Position numbers and translations under genes: made by a program. From contig JBBDST010000050.1 of the NCBI GenBank assembly GCA_040904765.1, positions 21,989 through 85,988 of the forward strand: 64,000 bases of DNA, written 5' to 3'. The stretch is from JBBDST01 sp040904765 (lineage in GTDB: Bacteria; Actinomycetota; Nitriliruptoria; Nitriliruptorales; Nitriliruptoraceae). Positions 37,090 through 47,007 of the stretch are shown in pieces. Every line of letters starts with the position of its first letter. Position 1 is the stretch's first letter. The notes beneath the pieces are model-generated. The model worked only from the letters and a program-made list of their open reading frames with translations. It was not told the origin of the DNA and searched no databases.

Positions 37090-37193
37090 GGTGACGTTAG
37101 CACAGCTCGCCGCACCACTTGACACGTGGTGTAGTCACGCTCTTGCCATACCCTGATGACATCCCGACACACTTACCCACTGAAGGTCGCCGC

Positions 37194-39623
37194 ATGCCTT
37201 CCCAGCAACCAGACACTGAACCCAAAATCGACGTCAGTCGCGCGTTACAGTTCACCGTCACCGGTATGACGTGCGGATCGTGCGCCGCCCGGGTTGAGCG
37301 AAGCCTCAACCAACAGCCAGGTGTGAGCGACGTGTCGGTGAACTATGCCACCGGCCAAGTGAACCTTCACGTTGACGCAAGCGTCAAAGAACTAGAACTC
37401 GCCGACGCGGTAAAAACCGCCGGCTACACGCTGGTGCTCAACGACACCGCACAACGCGAACACACCGTGTCAATTGAAGGCATGACGTGTGGCTCGTGTG
37501 TCGCACGGGTCGACAAGGCCCTTAGCGCACTAGACGAAGTCGATGACGTACGCGTGAACTTGGCCACCCACACGGCAACATTTCTCGCGCCGCTAAACGT
37601 CTTAGACAAAGTTCGACAGGCAGTCACAACTGCTGGCTACACGGTCAGCGAAATACATAGCGACGGCCAATCGCAAACGATCGGCACGGTCGATGAAGAA
37701 CTGGGCTTACGCCGCATGTGGGGCCGGCGTCTAAGCCTCGTTGCGCTGCCCGCCTTACTGCTACTTGCCACCATGCTGGTGCACGACTGGGCAACCATGA
37801 CCCCGTGGGTGCGTTACGCCCAGCTTGGGTTGGCAACCGGCGTACAGTTTTACATCGGTTTGCCATTTTTGACTGAAGCCGCCAAACGGGCCCGGTATCG
37901 CAGCGTCAGCATGGACACGCTGATTGCCCTTGGCACCATGTCGGCATACCTGTACTCGACCGTACAAGTACTCACCGGCGGACACGACCTCTACTTCGAA
38001 GCCCAAGTTGTCGTCATCGCCTTTCTTGTGTTTGGCCGCTACCTGGAAGCACGCGCGAAAGCCAACGCCGGACAAGCCATGCGTGCCCTGTTAGAACTTG
38101 GCGCCAAACAGGCCCGCGTCGTACGCGACGGAACGGAAAGCGAAATCCCGGTCGAAGACGTCCGCCTCGGCGACATCCTGCGGGTACGGCCAGGCGAAAA
38201 AATTCCGGTGGACGGCACCGTCACCGACGGTGCGTCATCCGTTGACGAATCGATGCTCACCGGCGAATCCGTGCCTGTCGAAAAAACCGTTGGTGACGAA
38301 GTAACCGCCGCAACCATTAACACCTACGGGATGCTGACGTTCACTGCCACCGCAGTGGGCTCCGACACGGTCATCGCACGCATCGTTGGGCTGGTCGCCG
38401 CCGCCCAAGCCGGCAAATCACGAATCCAACGGCTTGCAGATCAAGTATCTGGCGTCTTTGTACCAACCGTCATCATGATCGCCCTGGCAACTTTTATCGG
38501 CTGGTACACGCTTGGCGATGACACCGGCAAAGCCTTAACCGCAGCGGTTGCCGTACTCATCATCGCCTGCCCGTGCGCCCTTGGATTGGCCACCCCCATG
38601 GCAACCATGACCGGCATGGGGCGCGGCGCACAACTGGGCATCCTCATCCGATCAAGCGCCATGCTTGAACGCTCCCAACACATCGACACGGTCGTGTTTG
38701 ATAAAACCGGCACGCTCACGACCGCCACCATGGCTGTTACTGACGTCGATGTTGCAAACCCCTCCACAAACACTACTGACGTTCTGGCCTACGCCGCTGC
38801 CGTCGAAGCTCACGCCGAACACCCGATTGGCAAAGCCATCGTCACCGCCGCCCACGAGCTGGGTGACACGCTTGCTCCCGTCACGAACTTCATGGCCCAT
38901 TTTGGGCTGGGTGTGAGCGGCACCGTTGAAAGCCACAATGTCGCCGTAGGTCGGCCACAGTTCGTTACCGCTGAAGGCCACGTCCTTGACACGGAACTTT
39001 CCAAAGTAATCACCCGACGGCAAGACGCCGGCAACACGGTCGTCGTTGTTGGTGTCGATGGGAACGTGATTGGCACCATCGCCATCGCTGACACGGTAAA
39101 AACCGATGCCCGCCAAGCAGTCGCAGAGTTGCATCAACTTGGCATGCAGGTGGTGATGCTCACTGGCGATAACGAAGCAACCGCCCGTACGGTCGCATCG
39201 GCACTCAATATCGATACGGTGATCGCCGGGGTCCTTCCCGACCAAAAACAGGCCGAAATTTTACGCCTCCAAGATGCCGGCCGAAACGTCGCGATGGTTG
39301 GTGACGGCGTCAACGACGCCCCTGCTCTGGTGCAAGCAAACGTCGGCATCGCTCTTGGTAGTGGCACAGACGTTGCAATCGAATCGGCCGACATCACCCT
39401 GCTCGGATCCGCCACAACTTTGGTGGGTACCGCCATCAGACTGGCACGGCGCACTAACCGGCTGATCAAACAAAACCTGTTCTGGGCGTTTGTTTACAAC
39501 AGCGCAGCGATCCCACTGGCGGCAGCTGGCCGGCTAAATCCGATGATTGCCGGTGCCGCAATGGCGATGTCGAGCGTGTCGGTGGTGGCAAACTCGCTGC
39601 GGTTACGTCGCTTTCGCGGCTAA
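37194..39623 (+). CDS. copA: Heavy-metal (copper) P1B-type ATPase
   Basis: An 809 aa P-type ATPase. Two N-terminal HMA domains each carry GMTCGSC. The membrane CPC motif (IACPCALGLATP), phosphorylation DKTGTLT, the HPIGKA segment and GDGVNDAPAL are in order. The CPC and paired HMA domains point to Cu+ export. The ATG at 37194 has GAAGG 7 nt upstream; the frame can extend to 37119. No CsoR or chaperone gene is adjacent. It diverges from the metal-uptake operon. Confidence 0.93.
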   Translation: MPSQQPDTEPKIDVSRALQFTVTGMTCGSCAARVERSLNQQPGVSDVSVNYATGQVNLHVDASVKELELADAVKTAGYTLVLNDTAQREHTVSIEGMTCGSCVARVDKALSALDEVDDVRVNLATHTATFLAPLNVLDKVRQAVTTAGYTVSEIHSDGQSQTIGTVDEELGLRRMWGRRLSLVALPALLLLATMLVHDWATMTPWVRYAQLGLATGVQFYIGLPFLTEAAKRARYRSVSMDTLIALGTMSAYLYSTVQVLTGGHDLYFEAQVVVIAFLVFGRYLEARAKANAGQAMRALLELGAKQARVVRDGTESEIPVEDVRLGDILRVRPGEKIPVDGTVTDGASSVDESMLTGESVPVEKTVGDEVTAATINTYGMLTFTATAVGSDTVIARIVGLVAAAQAGKSRIQRLADQVSGVFVPTVIMIALATFIGWYTLGDDTGKALTAAVAVLIIACPCALGLATPMATMTGMGRGAQLGILIRSSAMLERSQHIDTVVFDKTGTLTTATMAVTDVDVANPSTNTTDVLAYAAAVEAHAEHPIGKAIVTAAHELGDTLAPVTNFMAHFGLGVSGTVESHNVAVGRPQFVTAEGHVLDTELSKVITRRQDAGNTVVVVGVDGNVIGTIAIADTVKTDARQAVAELHQLGMQVVMLTGDNEATARTVASALNIDTVIAGVLPDQKQAEILRLQDAGRNVAMVGDGVNDAPALVQANVGIALGSGTDVAIESADITLLGSATTLVGTAIRLARRTNRLIKQNLFWAFVYNSAAIPLAAAGRLNPMIAGAAMAMSSVSVVANSLRLRRFRG

Positions 39624-40045
39624 TTTTTCCCCCGTTCACTCCCACATGCATACCCGTATGAGTCTGACAGACTGGTGGAGGCATCCCACTTGGCCGGAAG
39701 TCACGCCCCGTTTTTTTGCCACTGCCGCGCCAAGAATCCGGCCAGCGTTTAAACCGCGGGCCTGAATGGCCAACAGGTCTTTTTGGCGGGTGGTGCGTCA
39801 ATGCTTCAACGCTGGTGATTGCGTTCAAGGACAGTTCACGTGCCGTAGTTTGGCCGATGACATGCCTACCGATCACCCGCGAGACGAACGGCAAGCATCT
39901 CTGCGCTTGCGAGCTTGCGAGTGATCCGGTGACAGCACGGCTTAAGCGTTACCATACGGTAACGCGTTGCCACGTGGCTGACTGGCTGAGACCCTTTAGT
40001 GTGGCCGACTGGCAGCCACCGGAAGTGGCCGCACGGCTACAGCAG
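39624..40045. other. Convergent intergenic region, 422 bp, with TetR-like palindrome
   Basis: I see no credible gene here. Notable features are a poly-T run (39711-39717), the near-repeats GTGGCTGACTGGCTG and GTGGCCGACTGGCAG (39974-40016), and the inverted repeat GCGTTACC-ATAC-GGTAACGC (39946-39965). Confidence 0.7.
39946..39965. promoter_or_regulatory. TetR-type inverted repeat
   Basis: GCGTTACC-ATAC-GGTAACGC, a perfect 8-bp inverted repeat with a 4-nt spacer. The core TTACCATACGGTAA is typical of TetR-family operators. It lies between two gene 3' ends with no promoter-proximal gene, so its target is unclear. Confidence 0.4.
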
Positions 40046-41218
40046 TCAACGTGTCAATGCCCGACGCAGCGCCCATGACGCCAACATAAACAGCACGACC
40101 GCATAGGTGGCCAGCACCGCCAACTCGGTTGCAACCGACGTGACATCCCCGCCGCGTCGAACGATTTCGGCCATCGCCGAATTCGCCCACGCATGCGGTG
40201 TCAACAGCGCGACGGGTTTCATCACGTCAGGGAATATTTCCAATGGCACCATTGAGCCACCCAGTGCCGCCAGTACCAGCCCCGCACCGATGCCAATACC
40301 TGACGCCTGGGCGTCGTTGCGAAACAGCGACCCGACAAGCATCGCTGCCGCTGCCGCTACCAGACAAAACAGCAGCACGACTAGCGCCGTTGCCAGCGGA
40401 TTACCCCAGTTCACCTGGAACAGCGCAAACGTCGCCACGATGATGTACAGCGCCTGAGTGAGTGCAATCGCCACCCGCCCCAAAGCCTGACCGGCAATAA
40501 TCCCGCTGGTGGTAGTGGGTGTTGCCAACATGCGCCGGGCAACGCCAAGCTGACGGGACTGAATCAGCGTCGCACTCGCCGCCAACGAAGTCAGAAACAC
40601 AAACAGAAATAGTTGGCTTGACGCGCCTAAGTCAAACGGTCCAAGGCCGGCAAACTCTTGCGCTAACGGGTCACCCCCGCGCGCTTCGAGGACAACTGTC
40701 GGACCGGGAAAGTCGTGCATGATTGTCACGGCTAACTGCATCAGCTCAGCGGTGTCAAACCCGCTGACGTGTTCACGCGCGATGCTCGCAGCGGTGTAGG
40801 GCTGGCCGATTTCAGACGCCGCGGCAGCCACGAGCTGTCGCAGTGCCATAGCGCCGGCTTCGGGACGGCCCACAAACGACACGCTGGCCGGTTTTAGGGC
40901 AGACAACTGCGCCCCAAAATCGTCAGCAAACACGATGCCGCCACTGATACGTGCACGCGCCACTGCATCTATCAAAGCGTCTGCATCGTCATACCGCACC
41001 GTTTTGACCTTTTGGGTGTCTGTGATCGCTTCCAACACTGCACCGGCCACACGGTCGCTTGGATCATGTACGACGCCGAGTTGAATCTGTGCGCCGCCGG
41101 CAAACTGCGCCCCGATAAACACCACCAGCAGGAGTGGCAGCACGAACACGAAGAACAGGTTCGAACGATCCCGCAAGAAACGGCGCAACTCGACACGAGC
41201 GATTGTCAGCGCCGTCAT
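40046..41218 (-). CDS. ABC-2 type permease (second)
   Basis: A 390 aa ABC-2 permease: N-terminal membrane helix, a large extracytoplasmic domain of about 170 residues, then five helices. The start at ATG 41218 overlaps the upstream permease stop by 4 bp; the longer open frame to 41311 is not needed. It is the third gene of an exporter operon. The cargo is unknown. Confidence 0.85.
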   Translation of the reverse strand: MTALTIARVELRRFLRDRSNLFFVFVLPLLLVVFIGAQFAGGAQIQLGVVHDPSDRVAGAVLEAITDTQKVKTVRYDDADALIDAVARARISGGIVFADDFGAQLSALKPASVSFVGRPEAGAMALRQLVAAAASEIGQPYTAASIAREHVSGFDTAELMQLAVTIMHDFPGPTVVLEARGGDPLAQEFAGLGPFDLGASSQLFLFVFLTSLAASATLIQSRQLGVARRMLATPTTTSGIIAGQALGRVAIALTQALYIIVATFALFQVNWGNPLATALVVLLFCLVAAAAAMLVGSLFRNDAQASGIGIGAGLVLAALGGSMVPLEIFPDVMKPVALLTPHAWANSAMAEIVRRGGDVTSVATELAVLATYAVVLFMLASWALRRALTR

Positions 41219-42390
41219 GCCGCAGCCTTTCGCAGACGCAATGCCCCAAGCAAGCCAGCTACAAGGGCGCCGGCCAACAACGCTCCGGTGGCCGGCAGCA
41301 CGCCCGTCCAACTGCCAGAGCCGACCTGATCACCCAGACCGCGAAGAAACCAGCCGTGGGGCGAAAACAGCGACAGGCTTGCCATCCATCCGGTCGCACC
41401 CACAGGGAAAAACACGCCACCACTCAACCCGAACACAAGCGCAACGATCGACTGCAAGTTGTTGGCTTGCTCGGCCGTCTTGGCATACGAACCGACGAGC
41501 GCCATCACGCCAAGCGCGCACAACACGCCGGCGGTAATCAACACGGCGACCCCCAACGGTGGCCCCCAGTCGACACCTAACAAGACACGGTTTCCGACCG
41601 CCAGCACCGTCATCGATGCCATTCCAATGACAAACGCGCCAATGGCTTTGCCCAGATGCACCGCACTGATACCGATCGGAGCGGCCAACAGGCGAGGCAG
41701 TGTGCGCTGGTCACGTTCTTCAAGCAGTCCGGTGATGCCAAACGTCACCGTGAAAAACAGAAAGAACACGGCCATGCCGGCGCCAAGATAGCTGGTCGCG
41801 TCTAGCTGTCGCACTTCAGTGTCGACGGCGCCCACCATCAGCAGTCCTGCCGTGTTGGCAGCACGCGCCGTGACCGCATCAAGCTGTCGTTGATCTAACG
41901 TCCCGCCAGACGCCGCAGCTGTCGTTGCCACCGCAACGCCCACGCGGCGCACCTCGGCGACGAAATCTTCGGCAACACCGCGTGCCACTTCAGTTGACAG
42001 TACGCGGTCAGGGTTGTGCAACACGATGAACTTGGTCGGCGTTGCGGCCATGACGGCGTGAGAAAAACCTTCGGGCACGATCCACGCAGCCGACACCTCA
42101 TCATCATCGAGCATGCGCCGCGCCGTGTCCGCACTGTCGACATATGAGGCGTCAACAAAGCCTTCGTTCACCAACGCCGGCACGACGCCGTTTGTGAAAG
42201 CCTCAGCAATGGCGCCGCCATCCTCATCGACGATGGCAACAGTAAGCAAAAAATCGTCATCAGAAGGCAAAATAAGGGTAAAAACGCCGGTTAACGCCAA
42301 CGGGATGACAAAAGCGAAGAGCAAAACGCTGCGGTCACGCGAACGCAAACGCAGATCTTTGGCCAGAATTATAAGGGCGGACCGGATCAC
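41215..42390 (-). CDS. ABC-2 type permease (first)
   Basis: A 391 aa ABC-2 permease of the same layout as the gene downstream, and partly similar in sequence to it (RDRS...FVIPLALTGVF). The two probably form a heterodimer with the ATPase encoded by the first gene. The GTG start lies next to the ATPase stop. It ends in a basic C-terminus. Confidence 0.85.
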   Translation of the reverse strand: MIRSALIILAKDLRLRSRDRSVLLFAFVIPLALTGVFTLILPSDDDFLLTVAIVDEDGGAIAEAFTNGVVPALVNEGFVDASYVDSADTARRMLDDDEVSAAWIVPEGFSHAVMAATPTKFIVLHNPDRVLSTEVARGVAEDFVAEVRRVGVAVATTAAASGGTLDQRQLDAVTARAANTAGLLMVGAVDTEVRQLDATSYLGAGMAVFFLFFTVTFGITGLLEERDQRTLPRLLAAPIGISAVHLGKAIGAFVIGMASMTVLAVGNRVLLGVDWGPPLGVAVLITAGVLCALGVMALVGSYAKTAEQANNLQSIVALVFGLSGGVFFPVGATGWMASLSLFSPHGWFLRGLGDQVGSGSWTGVLPATGALLAGALVAGLLGALRLRKAAA

Positions 42391-42391
42391 A

Positions 42392-43333
42392 TCATTCTCG
42401 CAATGCTTTGCCCGTCACGTGCAAGAACAGGTCTTCTAGATCCGGTTCACGCACATTCACCCCGGTGATGCTCACCCCGGCACTTGTCACGGCAGCAAGC
42501 ATCGCCGCCAGCCGCTCAGCGGCATTCTCCATCAGACACACCACCACGCCGTCATCAACATCGGCCGATTCAACACCTGGCACGTCGCGGCAGGCCTTGG
42601 CTGCACGCAGCGCATCACTCGACACGCTCAGACGCACCAGATCGTTCTCACCCACCATGGCAATCAGCTGCCGCCGCGACCCTTCGGCGACAACGCGGCC
42701 CTGATCGATGATGCCGATCCGGTCACACAGCCGTTCCGCCTCTTCCATGTAATGGGTCGTGTACAACACGGATATGCCGTCGTCGGCAAGTATTTCGATC
42801 GCCGACATGATTGCGTTGCGTGACTGCGGATCGACACCGACAGTTGGTTCGTCAAGAATCAGCAGCAACGGTCGATGCAGCAGGCCAATACCAATGTTCA
42901 GACGCCGTTTCATCCCTCCCGAGTAGGTGCTTGAGCGATCGTTGGCACGGTCAGTCAGCCCTGTCACCGCCAGCACCTCACCGATCCGGTTCCGACGGGC
43001 ATCGCGATCTATCCCGTATAGACGGGCGAAGAACTCGAGATTTTCCCTGCCTGTTAAGTCAGGATAAATCGCCAAGTCTTGCGGCACCAGACCAACAGCC
43101 GCTTTCGCATCCTTCGCCGAGGGCGTCATCACACGTCCGGCAACCTGAATCTCACCTCCATCTGGTTCAAGGAGGCCCGCGATCATCGAGATGATCGTGG
43201 TTTTGCCGGCCCCGTTTGGTCCAAGAAGCCCGTAAGTCTCCCCGGGAGCGACCGAAAAACTGACCCCGTCGACAGCCTTCAGCGCACCAAAGGAGCGTGT
43301 CAGATCACGGCAGGTCAACACCGCAGCGTCCAT
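42392..43333 (-). CDS. ABC transporter ATP-binding protein (DrrA-like)
   Basis: A 313 aa ABC ATPase with Walker A GPNGAGKTT, signature YSGGMKRRL, Walker B LLILDEPTVGVDP and H-loop TTHYMEEAE, plus the extra C-terminal domain of DrrA/CcmA-type exporters. It likely energises the two ABC-2 permeases that follow. The ATG at 43333 is chosen over an upstream start that gives only four extra codons. Confidence 0.9.
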   Translation of the reverse strand: MDAAVLTCRDLTRSFGALKAVDGVSFSVAPGETYGLLGPNGAGKTTIISMIAGLLEPDGGEIQVAGRVMTPSAKDAKAAVGLVPQDLAIYPDLTGRENLEFFARLYGIDRDARRNRIGEVLAVTGLTDRANDRSSTYSGGMKRRLNIGIGLLHRPLLLILDEPTVGVDPQSRNAIMSAIEILADDGISVLYTTHYMEEAERLCDRIGIIDQGRVVAEGSRRQLIAMVGENDLVRLSVSSDALRAAKACRDVPGVESADVDDGVVVCLMENAAERLAAMLAAVTSAGVSITGVNVREPDLEDLFLHVTGKALRE

Positions 43334-43379
43334 GCATCCCCCCACGGGATTTCAGTGTGATGAAGTCCTTTGACGATAG

Positions 43380-43413
43380 TCGCCTTGGTAAACGCCTGTG
43401 GCGCTCAAGGCGA
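43380..43413. terminator. Nested hairpin upstream of the ABC exporter operon
   Basis: TCGCCTTG...CAAGGCGA enclosing CGCC-TGT-GGCG. It lies about 110 bp downstream of the photolyase stop and about 50 bp before the ATPase start on the minus strand. It may terminate the photolyase transcript; no T-tract is present. Confidence 0.35.
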
Positions 43414-43524
43414 ATACGCGCGCAAAGCCTATGCGGTGAGGTAAGCGAAAAAAATTATTTTGGTGTCGTCATGAGCGTGCAAGCATTGCTCTTGTGGCCG
43501 TAGATGAACCCTGCTGGTTTCGCC

Positions 43525-45075
43525 TCAAACGGTGCCTGCAGCAAGCCCACGTTTCACTGTCGCAGCACGCTCACGCACCGCAGCAAGGTCATCGAGGCGG
43601 TTTAAGTTCGCATACGGCTGGGCAAGCCGATGATTTTTACTGAGCGTGTCACGGTTGCGGTCCAGAAAATCCCAATACAAGGTGGTAAACGGGCAGGCGT
43701 CTTCACCACTGCGTTGGCTGCGGTCATACCGGCACGGTTTGCAGTAATCGCGCGACATCCGGTCGATGTAGGCCCCCGACGAAACGTAGGGTTTCGTGGC
43801 GATTTCACCGCCATCAGCGAACGTTCCCATCCCAATTACGTTGGGAACCATCACCCAGTCGTACGCGTCGATAAACATCCCATGCATCCAGCCGGTGAAC
43901 GCCTGAGGATTCACACCGGCAAGCGTTGCCAGATTCGCAAGCACCATCAGTCGCTGAATGTGATGCGCATAACCGTGCGCATAAACCGAGGCGAGCGTGT
44001 CTGACACGCAACGCATCTGCGTGTCCGCTTGCCCACTGAACAAAGGCGGCAGCGGTTCGGTTGCGTTCAGCGCGTTGCGGTTGGCATAAGACGCCTCGCC
44101 GCTCTTATACATCCCCCACAGATATTCACGCCAACCAAGAACCTGTCGAACAAACCCTTCCACAGCATTGATCGGCGCATGACCAGCCGTATAAGCGTCA
44201 ACCGCAGCATCAATAACCTCCCCAGGATGCAAAAGTGACAGATTCAACGCATGTGACAGCAGCGCATGGTTGAGATGCCAAGCGCCATAAACCATCGCAT
44301 CTTGATGATCCCCAAAACGCGGCAGCACGGTCGTAACGAACCGTTCGAGGCGAGCGAGCGCTTCAACGCGTGACGTTGCCCACACGCCAGTAGGTTCAGC
44401 CCCAAAGCGTGGCATGTTGGCTGGCATCCAATCGGCAACGGTGGAGTCAAACGCATCCAGTGGGGTGACAATCGGTGGGGTAGCCGCAGCATCAGCAACA
44501 AGGTGCTTATCGGGCGTTTTGCGGTTGTCTTGATCGTGGTTGAACTTTCCGCCGGCAGGTTCGTCGCCGTCCATAAGAATGCCGGTTTCGATCCTTCGCC
44601 ACCGATAGAAATCTTCCATGGTGGTGCGTTTGCGTCCGTCACGAAACTGATCGAAACGGCTCCAGTGGCAGAGAAAATGGTCATTGTCATAAAGCGTCAC
44701 GTCAAGACCGCGCAACGTGTTGGTGCCGGTACGACTCGCCGGCTCCATCGCCACAACTTGGCTCGGGCCAAACGTGTCCACGTGCGCGTGAAAACCTGCC
44801 GTCAAGTTCTCCGCACGGCGCAGGTCAACAGCAAAGCCGGCATGTGACAGTTCGGCGGCAAAGCGGCGCATGGCAGTAATAACCAGATGCAGTTTCTGGC
44901 TATGCCAGATCCGTTCGGTGAGTTTCTGTTCACTGAACACCATTAGCACACGCGTGTTGGCCGGGTCACGGCCACGCAAATGGACAAGATCCCGGTTTAA
45001 CTGGTCACCCATCACCCAGACGGTGGTATGTCCCGTGTCTGCTACCCCCGTGTGCCCCTTGCCAACCTGATGCAC
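43525..45075 (-). CDS. FeS-type (6-4)/CPD photolyase-related protein (FeS-BCP)
   Basis: A 516 aa photolyase-like flavoprotein of the FeS-BCP class: GDQLN near the N-terminus, GGKFNHDQDNRK in the middle, and four cysteines (MRCVSD, then DYCKPC and a fourth Cys 12 residues further on) that hold a [4Fe-4S] cluster in this class. It repairs UV photoproducts with light. The GTG start at 45075 has AAGGAG 6 nt upstream; an in-frame extension to 45159 would overlap the antiporter gene. The length is typical for the class. Confidence 0.88.
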   Translation of the reverse strand: MHQVGKGHTGVADTGHTTVWVMGDQLNRDLVHLRGRDPANTRVLMVFSEQKLTERIWHSQKLHLVITAMRRFAAELSHAGFAVDLRRAENLTAGFHAHVDTFGPSQVVAMEPASRTGTNTLRGLDVTLYDNDHFLCHWSRFDQFRDGRKRTTMEDFYRWRRIETGILMDGDEPAGGKFNHDQDNRKTPDKHLVADAAATPPIVTPLDAFDSTVADWMPANMPRFGAEPTGVWATSRVEALARLERFVTTVLPRFGDHQDAMVYGAWHLNHALLSHALNLSLLHPGEVIDAAVDAYTAGHAPINAVEGFVRQVLGWREYLWGMYKSGEASYANRNALNATEPLPPLFSGQADTQMRCVSDTLASVYAHGYAHHIQRLMVLANLATLAGVNPQAFTGWMHGMFIDAYDWVMVPNVIGMGTFADGGEIATKPYVSSGAYIDRMSRDYCKPCRYDRSQRSGEDACPFTTLYWDFLDRNRDTLSKNHRLAQPYANLNRLDDLAAVRERAATVKRGLAAGTV

Positions 45076-45128
45076 CAAACACTCCTTGTCAGCAACTGAC
45101 AGATTCTGCGCGACAGCGCCACGAATCA

Positions 45129-46595
45129 CTAGGGTTCCTGGCGAGCCCAGGCGGTACAACGGTCGAGCGCATCGTCGGTGCGTTTGGTTGTGATCAGCAG
45201 CACATCGTGAATTTGAGGAACTGTTTCACCACCAGGAATAATCACCTGATTATTCCGCACGATCGCGGTGATAAGCGAACCTTCCGGAATGCCAAGGCTC
45301 GCAAGCGACTGACCGACAATAGGCATGTCGCCAGTGACATGCAGTTCAATCAGGTCAATTTCGATCCCATACAGCGGCACGGCTTCAGCAACCGGCGACC
45401 AGGCCGGTTCGGTACTTACCAACCCAAGAAGTCGTACAACGGGCATAAGGGTGGCGCCCTGGAGCAACAGGGATACCAGCGTGACGAAAAACACGATGTC
45501 GAAAATCAGTTGCGCGTCCGCAACTCCCGCAGTGAGTGGGAAGGTGGCAAGCACAATCGGAACAGCGCCTTTGAGCCCGCCAAGACTAATAATGGTGCGT
45601 TCACGCCATTCATAGCCTTGCTTTAACGTGCACAGCCATACCGCAGCCGGCCGGCCGATCAGTGTCAAGATGAGCGCAACAAGAATGGCGCTGAACGCAA
45701 CGGCCGGCAGGCGCGAAGGCAACACCAGTAGACCCAGCAACAAAAACAGGCCGATTTCGGCCGCGTTAGCAGTGGCTTCATGAAAGTCGAGAATAACCCG
45801 ACGTCGACGGGGCACATACGCCCCAACAATTAGACCGACGATGTAGACGGCAACAAATCCTGACGCCCCGACTTGTGCGGCCAATGCATAGGCAAGGCCT
45901 GCAAAGCCGACGACAGCAAGCGGATAGAACCCTTCAACACCCAAGGTGAGGCGGCGCAACGCTAATGCGGCAAACACCCCAACGGCAGCACCAATGGCCG
46001 TACCGCCAAGCATCTGTATGAGTGCGAACGTGACCCAGTCACTCACCCCAACGCTGCCGGTAACGGTCGTGACAAGACCGATCGTAATAACGGCCGCAAG
46101 CGGGTCGTTGGAGCCAGATTCAACTCGTAGCAGTGCGGCGGTGCGGCGCGGCAAGGCCATGTGGCGCATCATCGAAAACACGGCTGCTGCGTCAGTAGAA
46201 CCGACAACCGCACCGATGAGTGCTGCAGTCAACACGTCAACGTCAAGGAGTAGCCACACGCCCACTGCGGTGATGCTGGCCGTAACCATCACGCCGACGG
46301 TCGCAAGCAAAAGACCAGGCAGCGCAGCACGGTTCAAGTCGGTGGGTTTGGTAGTGAGCCCACCTTCAAGCAGAATAAAAAGAAGTGCGATGACGCCAGC
46401 GTCTCGCACGAAAGTCGCGTCACTTAAGCTCACCAGATTAAGACCGTCGACGCCCACTGCCATGCCAAGGCCCAAGAACAATAGTGCGCCAGGGATAGAG
46501 AAACGGCGGGTTACAAACGCCGATACAAACAAGGCGGCAAGCCCCAATACGGAGCCGGCTAAGAGCAAACTGTCAAGGCCTAACGCGATCTGCAT
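45129..46595 (-). CDS. CPA1-type K+/H+ antiporter, NhaP2-like with TrkA-C
   Basis: A 488 aa cation/proton antiporter with 12 or more membrane helices and a C-terminal TrkA-C-like domain (ELHVTGDMPIVGQSLASLGI and onward). The family motif VGSTDAAAVFS and the SGSNDPLAAV segment are present. It likely balances cytoplasmic K+ and pH. The ATG at 46595 has a GTAGGGA SD. The photolyase gene starts 53 bp downstream on the same strand. Confidence 0.9.
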   Translation of the reverse strand: MQIALGLDSLLLAGSVLGLAALFVSAFVTRRFSIPGALLFLGLGMAVGVDGLNLVSLSDATFVRDAGVIALLFILLEGGLTTKPTDLNRAALPGLLLATVGVMVTASITAVGVWLLLDVDVLTAALIGAVVGSTDAAAVFSMMRHMALPRRTAALLRVESGSNDPLAAVITIGLVTTVTGSVGVSDWVTFALIQMLGGTAIGAAVGVFAALALRRLTLGVEGFYPLAVVGFAGLAYALAAQVGASGFVAVYIVGLIVGAYVPRRRRVILDFHEATANAAEIGLFLLLGLLVLPSRLPAVAFSAILVALILTLIGRPAAVWLCTLKQGYEWRERTIISLGGLKGAVPIVLATFPLTAGVADAQLIFDIVFFVTLVSLLLQGATLMPVVRLLGLVSTEPAWSPVAEAVPLYGIEIDLIELHVTGDMPIVGQSLASLGIPEGSLITAIVRNNQVIIPGGETVPQIHDVLLITTKRTDDALDRCTAWARQEP

Positions 46596-46796
46596 CGTTG
46601 TCCCTACGGGCAGATCACCCAAGCGACCTGCTGGCTGTGTGTTATAGCCAGCGTAGAGCGGCTGTGGCGTGTGCGGCTACTGCAACGGGTGAAACGTTGA
46701 CATCTTGGATTGTTTCCCAAAGTTTTTGCAACGACCGCATGGTGCGCGGGAAGAACCGGTGTTGCTCAAACGTTGGTCGTTTTGGTGGCTTTGCTG

Positions 46797-46822
46797 GCAG
46801 AGAGCTGTCAACAGCTCTCTGC
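46797..46822. repeat. Perfect 12-bp inverted repeat
   Basis: GCAGAGAGCTGT-CA-ACAGCTCTCTGC. No T-tract on either side. It may be a transcript end or a protein site. Confidence 0.5.
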
Positions 46823-46936
46823 TGCGGTGAAGATGGAAAGCCTTGATGACGTTTGACGGCTGAGGGTCATCAATCCATGCGCATACATGGAGCAAACATC
46901 ATTGTTGGCTACACGATAAAGCCCGTCACTAAACGG

Positions 46937-46970
46937 TAAACGGTCATTTGTAGTCAACGATGACCGTTTA
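46937..46970 (-). terminator. Hairpin after the 24-aa small membrane gene
   Basis: TAAACGGTCAT / ATGACCGTTTA, a perfect 11-bp stem with a 12-nt loop, 37 nt after the small gene's stop on the minus strand. The stem's last bases are TTTA, followed further on by CCGTTTAG. Confidence 0.5.
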
Positions 46971-47007
46971 TCTGTCGAATTAACGGGACGTGTCGTCAGC
47001 TGCGGTG

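Larger units (their letters stand above)
46596..47007. other. Non-coding 412 bp with two strong hairpins
   Basis: No gene is supported. It contains two perfect inverted repeats (46797-46822 and 46937-46970) and marks the left edge of the low-coding region. Confidence 0.7.

Noticed and set aside
45946..46647. A 233-codon plus-strand frame inside the antiporter gene
   Set aside because: Antisense frame with Ser/Thr/Ala-rich composition typical of shadow frames.
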